Below, in pieces: positions 57,372 to 64,000 of a stretch of 64,000 nt of DNA (position 1 is its first letter; every line of letters starts with the position of its first letter). The notes beneath the pieces are model-generated. The model made no database searches, had not been told where the DNA came from, and saw only the letters and a program-made list of their open reading frames with translations. Location of the stretch: assembly GCA_949130495.1 (NCBI GenBank), contig OX422213.1:206973160-207037159 (forward strand). Direction: 5' to 3'. The translations under genes and the position numbers were made by a program. Origin of the DNA: Sambucus nigra. Its lineage: Eukaryota > Streptophyta > Magnoliopsida > Dipsacales > Adoxaceae.

Positions 57372-58686
57372 AGCAATAACTCTAACAAAACCAGCATCAT
57401 TATAGTTTGTTCAACACAACAGATTCAGCACAATCCAATGAAGGTGGTAAGCTCCACTTTATAACCAATCTTTTTATCTCCTGATCCATATACCAACCAA
57501 GCTTCCAAAACCTTCCTCTTCTCAAAAAATTCATTTTTCCTACTTTTTCCCAAAATAGATCCCTTTAAAGGGAAACTCTTTGCCACTATCCCTTTAAAAG
57601 CCTCTCTTTATTCCAAAAACACATTCTCCTACTCTTTCTCAAAATAAAAACTCAATATCAAATTCAAGTGCATGTCAAGTGATCCACTAAATCAAGAAAA
57701 TCAAATAAAAATATGCATCTCTTTTTGCCTTTTTGAGTCTCTTTTTAGGTTCAATTTCGTAAAATCAAAGCCTACATGGTCAACGCTAAGCTCACACAGT
57801 CAACCTATAAGAAGATATCGAAGAGGAAAGAGATAGAATTGGATGTCACCTCATCTGCCATATAACCTCTCTCCTAAGTACCAGACGTACCCAAACTCAC
57901 ACGTCATCAACCACCGCATCTGCGCTTACTGACCCATCACCCCGTATCCTAAGCAGACATCCCCCAGGGATAGAAGGTCACCTACAAGATCCCTAGTAAA
58001 AAATCAATATCTAAAATAGGACATCGAAGAAAGGTGGTCTCAAGAGGAAAGAAGAATTTACCGATGAGCACTATCGCTTCCCCTGCCCGAGGTAGTCTAA
58101 AAGATTGTGCCACTGCCGTTTGGCACCCCTACACCCTGTCGATCGGCACCTCCTTAAAATTTCGTACAAAAAAACCCCAGAAAATCCCAAAAATTCCCCT
58201 AAAAATTCCTAAAATTACCAAATAAATATTGGAATATTTCTTCACTAATAAAACAATTTTTCAAGATCCTAAATCTCTAGCCGGATTAATATCACATTTT
58301 ATCCCCAGCTTAAAAATTAGCACGCTCGCAAAGCCCACTACAATCACCTAACGTAATCCTAGAACCTCAAAATAATTAACTTTTTCCCCAACAGAATTTC
58401 CAAAATCCAACTTCCTCAGTGGAACTTCAAGCCAATCAGATATCTTCCTAATTGGCACCCCCAAGAAATGCATTCCCTAGAGGAATCCCGAACTCCTCAT
58501 AAATCAAAAAGCTTCCCCACCAAAGCTACCCGTTTCCCAAGCAAAATCCCAAAATCATCAAAAAATCAAAATGCTTCCCCAGAAGGGCTACGTAAATTTC
58601 ATAATCCTCAGATAGGATACCCTCTTCCTAGTGGAGTCTCAAATAGAAGTTCCCCTTCAGGAAAGCTATTCCTCAGTCCTACGTAA
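57372..58686. other. 3' non-coding region of Ogre-like element
   Basis: No gene. 58380-58686 has irregular repeats of words like CTTCCCCA, CCAAAATC and CAAAGCTACCCG. Confidence 0.5.
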
Positions 58687-59385
58687 GGTTCTCAGAGTTG
58701 ACCTCAACCCGTAGAATTGGTCATCCATACTTAAGGTCCTCAGAATTAACCTTGACCCTCAGAATTGGTTGCCTCTACTTAAGGCCCTTAGAATGGACCT
58801 CGACCCGCATAATTGGTCATCCCTACTTAAGGTCCCCCCAGAATTATCCTCGACCCTCAGAATTGGTCACCTCTACTTAAGCCCTCATAATTGGCTTCGA
58901 CCCGCAGAATTGGTCGCTCCACTTAAAGCTATCAAAATTGGCTTCGACCCTCAGAATCGGTCGCTCCCTACTAAAGGTCATTAGAATTAACATCGTCTTG
59001 CAGAATTCGTCACCCCTACTTAAGCCTTAGAATTGGCTTCGACCCGTAGAATTGGTCACTTTTATTTAAGCCCTCAGAATTGACTTCGATCCACAGAATT
59101 GCTCACTCTTACTTAAGGTCCTCAAAATTAACCTCGAAACATAAAATTGTTTATCCCTACTTAAAGTCCTCAGAATTAACCTCGACCATCAGAATTGGTC
59201 GCCTCTACTTAAGCCAAGACCTACAAAATTGGTCGCCACACTTAAAGCCCTAAAAATTGGCTTCGACACTCAGAATTGGTCGTTACCAATCCTTTAGGTC
59301 CTCAAAATTAACCTCGACCCGTCAAATTGATGATCTATAGCATTACCTTAGGTCCTCAGAATTGACCTTCTAAATCGATCATCCG
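58687..59385 (+). repeat. Minisatellite, about 15 units of 46-50 bp
   Basis: Unit of the type GGTCCTCAGAATTGACCTC, GACCCGCAGAATTGGTC, then CCTACTTAA; each unit itself has two half-copies around CAGAATTG. Units start about 58687, 58734, 58782, 58830, 58880, 58926, 58975, 59022 and so on; length variants occur, some shorter. ORFs across it are artefacts. Such tandem repeats in the 3' untranslated region are known from Tat-lineage elements. Confidence 0.92.
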
Positions 59386-59469
59386 CGTACCTTGACGTCC
59401 TTTGAAACGACCTCTCTCCTCAACATCATGTGGTGTCTATTCGATGGCTTTCACTTGTTCCAAGCTCAC

Positions 59470-59481
59470 AGATGGAGGGGA
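59470..59481 (+). promoter_or_regulatory. Polypurine tract of Ogre-like element
   Basis: AGATGGAGGGGA, 2 bp before the 3' LTR. Confidence 0.8.
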
Positions 59482-59483
59482 TC

Positions 59484-61732
59484 TATAGACACCATATTTT
59501 TGGACCCACCTAAGCCTCTCCTTAGGTCCCTATCTCCCTTTCATTCACTATAAACCCTAGGTCTTACTTCAAGTACTAATCTAGAGGCCATTGGGTGCTC
59601 CTGAACTCCCTTTGACTCTGGTCAACTCTATTGTCAGAGCGAAAGCTCAATAAATCCTTGAAGGGCCTTGAATCCCCTTTCCAATGGTCTACCACATGCA
59701 TAAATCAGCATAACAGTTAGGACGAAATACCATTTTACCACCAAAAACTGATGTGGGGGCCACCGGGTGCTCTCGGGCCCTGATTTGACCCCAATGAGCT
59801 TCATCGTCAGCATGAAAGCTCAATAGATCTTTGAAGTTCACTAAAAAATCTTTACAATGGTCTGCCCCGTGCATGAAACGACATAAGCGTTCAGAAAAAC
59901 AATTCATTTTTCTTAAAAACTGATTCGAAGGCCACCGAGCACTCCCGAACTCAATTTGACTAAATTTAACTCTTCAGCTCGAACGAGACTGAATAAATAT
60001 TCGAAGGGCACTAAATTTCCTTTCCAACGGTCTTCCCGTGTATGAATTGTCCTTATGGTACGGACGAATGACCCATTTTATTCTGACAAGTTACTGGACG
60101 CTTCTGGGCCCCAATTGAACAAAGTCAACTCCCCAAACCAACTGAAGCTCTTTGGAATGTAGAATTATATCTCATAACAATTCCAACGGTCTGCCCCGTT
60201 CACAAATCTAACTTATGAATTGGATAAACAATCCATTATCGTTCGACGATCTCCCGTCCAAAGGACAGTCGAGCGCTTTCGAGCCCAGTTTGATCAAAAG
60301 TCAACTCTCAGACCTGAGAGAGGCCCAAAGTAATCTTGAAGGTATATGAATTACCTTTCTAATGGTATGTCCCATGCGCGATTTGGATCAACGAATTTCA
60401 TTCTACGATCACTTTTTTTTTTAAATCTACACAAGACTACCAACTGGCAGGTCCATTTCCCTGCCTATCGGTAGTGGGCCTAGGGTTACCTGTCGATTGG
60501 TAGGGCTAGGGATATGTCGATCATTAGTCCCCTAATCCTATAAATAGAGGGCATGATCTCACTCCCAAGGCACACCTCAGATCCATCATCATCAATGATC
60601 TCAGCAACATTCTCTCGAACTCAGTGTGATTTCAATATCCAAACCCATTTCCAACATTCTCCTTCCATCATTATCTTACCAAACTTGGTAAATTACCTTC
60701 CCTCTCCTCACATCACTTTCATCCAAGTGTAAGGTCAGCCCTTCAACATCCAATATCAAGATCAAGCTCTTCAAGAAAGTCCAATCTCTCACTCTCTCTC
60801 TAAATTCTCTTAATTTTGCACTAGATTATTTCATTATTTACTTTAGCATTTTATTCCTTTAATTCACATACCTTAACATGTCATTTTATTAGTAGTATTG
60901 AACATAAGTTATTTTCCATATAAAAAAACTAAAACCAAGAAAAAAAAAGGGTTTTGCACATAAATTCCAAGAGGGAATTCTCACATTTTTCTCATACCAA
61001 AACACCTTTTTCTACACACACATATAAGAGAAATGATCGGTTGGATTTATGGGATAAGCCCCATCCTTACGTCGTATACGAACTACGTGAACTTTGATGC
61101 CTTTATTGGCTACGTAGGCATTTCGGATTAAAACCCGAGACTCGAGTCCAATTTTTCCATTTTTATCCTTTTTATCTATACACTACTCATATATACATCA
61201 TATTTGTGATTCATATTGGCTTTTTACCTAAATCTTATTGTTTCTTCATAACTACTAATACCTCGGTAAATGCATAAATTGTATCTTTTAAATATTCTTT
61301 CAGGAACATTACAATGGATGACCTCACTCTATCTTTTCCATGATATGAGTTGGGCAATTTCGATCTCCATTTATATATACACGCACACACACACTTCACG
61401 GAGAAATTAAGGAAAATAGTAACACAAACCATGAGAGATCTAAAGGGCGAGATGGGTGCCTAACACCTTCCTATTTTGTAACTTAGTCCCCCGAACCTCT
61501 GAACTATTGTTTCGTAAGCATCAGTTAGTCTTTGATGTCATCTTTCGAGGCGGCGATATATTCTTTTGCTTGTTTTGTGAAAAATAGGCTAGAGACTCCA
61601 TCTTTTTACATTACCCTACATCGACGACGGTCGAAGCTCTCCCAAGAGGAATAAAAGGGTGCGAGACCTTCACTCCCCCCTCCCGCAACCCCAGTGGGGA
61701 AGGAAAGGGAAAAAGTGAACGAGATGGCCACA
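59484..61732 (+). repeat. 3' LTR of Ogre-like element
   Basis: TATAGACACC ... GATGGCCACA, collinear with 46878-49127, including the tandem units. The inner TG is TA. Several base changes and small indels separate the two LTRs. Confidence 0.92.
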
Positions 61733-61918
61733 CATAGTCGCCCATAATACAATGTCACTTCCAAATATTTAATTAATGAATTACTGTGTATTAATTCTAT
61801 TTTCACAAATGAATTATAGAACATATATAAAAGATAATTAGTGACATCACATGTCACAATGAGTATATAAAGTAAATTTCATAATCTAAATAATCCATAG
61901 AAAATATAGTGTATTACA

Positions 61919-62790
61919 ATGGGGGTGATTTAGGGAAAGGCCTACAATTTTGGCTTAATTCAGTAATTCATATGCATGCGGATCGATATGTTCTTGATAA
62001 CACTGACACAGTTGCACCATTCATAAAGTAAGTTATGATTTAACCTTAAATAATTTCATATAAATTTCATTATCGAACACCTTTTTATTACTTGACATGC
62101 GTATGTTATTTTCAGAAAGCACATTTATAAACTTACAAAGCAATATCCTAACATTTCACAATAACATTTTGTGTAACACCTTCACAATGAACATTTCCCC
62201 ACGTTTTTTAAGGATCATGTAAGTAGGTTTAATCATTTTTAGTATTCTAATTATATTTTTAGATTGTAGTTTTCTTATTTACTGAAATATTAGGTGGATG
62301 GATTGTCAAAAGATGTCGAATTATCCATCGGAATGTTGAGTTTGGCATTGGGTCGTATGAAGGATGCAGTGAGCTTCAAGTCTTATATTAGTCGAGGGTT
62401 TTGATATCGAACAAAGGAAGTTGATATTCATCGAAAAACTCAGAATGGTGGAGATTTTTTAAAATCAGAACAAATGAGTTATGCTAAACTAATATACTCT
62501 AACCGTCTTTGTAGGGATGTTATTTTTTATGGGCAACTGACTGACATCATTGAAATTCAGTATTTTAATGGAAAATTTTTATAATATTCAAATGTAGTTA
62601 GATTAGAAAATCAACTGGGGAAATGAGTAGATGAATTCAACTTTATATTAGTAAATTTGAACCACTTGTTATACAAAGATAAAACGATTGAGCGATGAGC
62701 CTTTTATCTGAGCATCCCAAGCTAAGTGTACTTGCAATACCCTTTGGAACCACACTAGCATGTAGTTGTTCAAACTAAGCCTAGTGCAAT
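61919..62790 (+). pseudogene. CACTA TNP2-type transposase, C-terminal half, with two introns
   Basis: Exon a ends at 62027 and contains HMHADRYVLDNTDTVAPFIK (family 'QAHRYVLfNt.eV.Pyi'). Intron 62028-62115 (GTAAGT ... TTTTCAG). Exon b 62116-62218 contains NEHFPTFFKDH (family 'HN.eFp.WFk..V'). Intron 62219-62293 (GTAAGT ... ATTAG). Exon c has LSKDVELSIGMLSLALG, then a FRYRTKEVDIHRKTQNGGDF-like block and DVIFYGQLTDIIEIQYFNG, which matches the DUF4216 region 'YGvl.dIieL.Y', and near 62700 an ASQAK block (family 'IlAsQA.qVfYv.DP'). Both introns keep phase. Stops occur in exons b and c. The N-terminal half is absent: the chromovirus-like and Ogre-like elements lie in front. Confidence 0.78.
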
Positions 62791-64000
62791 ATCCCTAATT
62801 TTTAATAAAAAGTGACTATGTGCTAATTATGTGTTGTGCATGAATTATGCATAAATATTTTTACGTGATCAAAAGTAGATACCTGGACTTTTATGAGTAA
62901 TATGAGGGTTAAATATATTCTTTAACTAAATGCATGATAGTTGCATGGATTGCATGGTGCTTGAATTGAACTTTCTTGGAAATGAATTAATAACGCTGGA
63001 AGAATGAGGTACTTGTAATAAAAGTTTGGTGAAAATAAATCCTTATTGGATAATTCAAACCATAAGATTTCTTGTGTTGAATGGGAACGAATTATCAACA
63101 CAAAAGTTAAACTATAATTGGAGAAATATTTTTAAGAAAGGGTTTTGGGGTAAAAGTGGAAATGGGTAGAAACTTCAGGGTTAAAAGGTAGATTTCAGTC
63201 GAACAAAAGGGGACAGACCGCGGTCGCGGTTACAGAAGGCCGCGATCGTGGAAGTAGACCCCCCATCGTGGAAAGTAATAGTTGTGACCTCGGTTGTTGG
63301 CGGGAGGTATCAAATAAGGAGTAGTGCGTTAGGGATTCGTTATTGGCTAGTTATGAGGTATTGTCACCATCCTATTGGTTAAAATAGATTCTTATCCACT
63401 TAGACTTATATCCCCTTACCCTTTAAAATTCTCCATTCGACCACATTAATTCAAATATTCCACTTTCTTATTTTTAGTCCCCAAAAGAGATAAAACCATC
63501 AGCAAAAGAAAAACCTCCCTATCCCACATAAACCACCATTTAACCTTAGGGTTTTTAGAATAAAAATCATCCTCTTTCATTAAAACAACCCAAGTTTTTT
63601 TATACAAGACACTAGGGTTATTGTTGGATTATTTTGAGAAGTGAAACTAAAGTATTTTTAATTGATTTTGAGGTTTATTTTTAATGGAGTTTGAAGGGGA
63701 ATTTTGAAGGAATCTTTCATGGAGATTTTTTGTGGGAGCTTAGAAACCCTTTAAGGTCAACTTTGGAGTTGGGGGTTGCCCTCTTCTTTAACTTCTTCAT
63801 CATGATTTGGGACTCATAAGGTGGGGGGACTACACTTTGTTTATATTTGAAATTTAGTGTATTAATGTGAAGGTACATTAAGGTATAAATAGTATTCAAA
63901 CATGATATCTAAGGTACTAATATTGACATTCCATGAAGATAATATGAAAATATGGAGTAAAAGTATATTGTGTGAATTATTGGAAATTTCATAATATAAG
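62791..64000. other. Unassigned sequence with GC-rich palindromic patch
   Basis: No gene recognised. At 63215-63260 a patch of CGCGG/CCGCG words (ACCGCGGTCGCGGT, GGCCGCGATCGTGG) stands out in AT-rich DNA; similar patches occur in LTRs of some plant gypsy elements, so part of this region may be an LTR fragment. ORF 63717-63899 has no recognisable feature. Confidence 0.35.

Larger units (their letters stand above)
46878..61732 (+). mobile_element. Ogre/Tat-like Ty3/gypsy element, complete ends, internally deleted
   Basis: 14,855 bp with perfect TSD CATAG (46873-46877 and 61733-61737). LTRs of 2250 and 2249 bp, tRNA-Arg PBS, PPT AGATGGAGGGGA. Interior: 1.7-kb leader, gag, protease, G-patch-like segment, RT, first RNase H; then an antisense ORF and a minisatellite. 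Long LTRs, tRNA-Arg primer and the G-patch-like segment between protease and RT fit the Ogre branch of Tat. Second RNase H and integrase are absent. It inserted 18 bp outside the chromovirus 5' LTR. Confidence 0.9.

Noticed and set aside
58468..58984. ORFs over the minisatellite and the repeats before it
   Set aside because: Their periodic protein sequence follows the DNA repeat; no protein family, and they lie in the 3' untranslated region of the Ogre-like element.
1..64000. Host protein-coding genes, tRNA, rRNA or CRISPR arrays
   Set aside because: None could be supported; every coding-like segment with recognisable motifs belongs to a transposable element, and the regular repeats are minisatellites or LTR units without spacer structure.

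Overview
This is nuclear DNA of a flowering plant, most likely a eudicot: AT-rich, with no confident host gene, and built almost entirely of decayed transposable elements nested in and beside one another. No rRNA, tRNA, CRISPR array or bacterial-type operon was seen. Element classes were assigned by reading protein motifs, LTR ends, primer binding sites (PBS), polypurine tracts (PPT) and target site duplications (TSD).

Layout, left to right. 1-924: unassigned DNA, then a minus-strand LTR fragment of the same family as the Ogre-like element at 46878. 925-4105: 3' half of a Ty1/copia element (gag tail, non-coding region, 3' LTR). 4106-6208: minus-strand Ty3/gypsy fragment (gag relic, PBS, LTR). 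6640-10182: CACTA DNA transposon relic (TNP2-type transposase pieces, subterminal repeats, terminus ending GTAGTG), split by a 1234-bp solo LTR at 6842-8075. 10183-11540: part of a copia LTR, followed by about 3.5 kb of unassigned AT-rich DNA. 15251-26717: an 11.5-kb Tat-lineage Ty3/gypsy element on the minus strand, inserted in a TTG/TTA microsatellite; besides gag-pol it carries two genes in antisense orientation. 26986-27166: a Mutator-type MITE with a perfect 9-bp TSD. 29356-35136: a complete copia-type element with gag but no pol, TSD GATGG. 35640-38680: minus-strand copia fragment (gag, PBS, LTR). About 39830-46854: minus-strand chromovirus-like Ty3/gypsy element (integrase, RNase H, RT, protease, gag, PBS, 5' LTR) interrupted by a 0.88-kb LTR-like insertion. 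46878-61732: a 14.9-kb Ogre/Tat-like element, plus strand, TSD CATAG, with 2.25-kb LTRs, tRNA-Arg-type PBS, gag, protease, G-patch-like segment, RT and first RNase H, but no second RNase H or integrase; it has an antisense ORF and a 15-unit minisatellite before its 3' LTR. 61919-62790: C-terminal half of another CACTA transposase with two phase-correct introns. 62791-64000: unassigned, with a small GC-rich palindromic patch.

Every coding region found carries stops or frameshifts, and several catalytic residues are lost, so nothing here looks autonomous. By eye the LTR pair of the 15251-26717 element is the most similar, so it is probably the youngest insertion; the pairs at 29356 and 46878 are clearly more diverged.

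The most interesting content is the antisense coding capacity of the two Tat-type elements. The 15251-26717 element has, opposite to gag-pol and between integrase and 3' LTR, a multi-exon gene (16155-18336) with a TATA box upstream and two phase-compatible introns, followed by a second coiled-coil gene (18520-19767). The Ogre-like element carries an unrelated antisense ORF (56408-57371) in the equivalent place.
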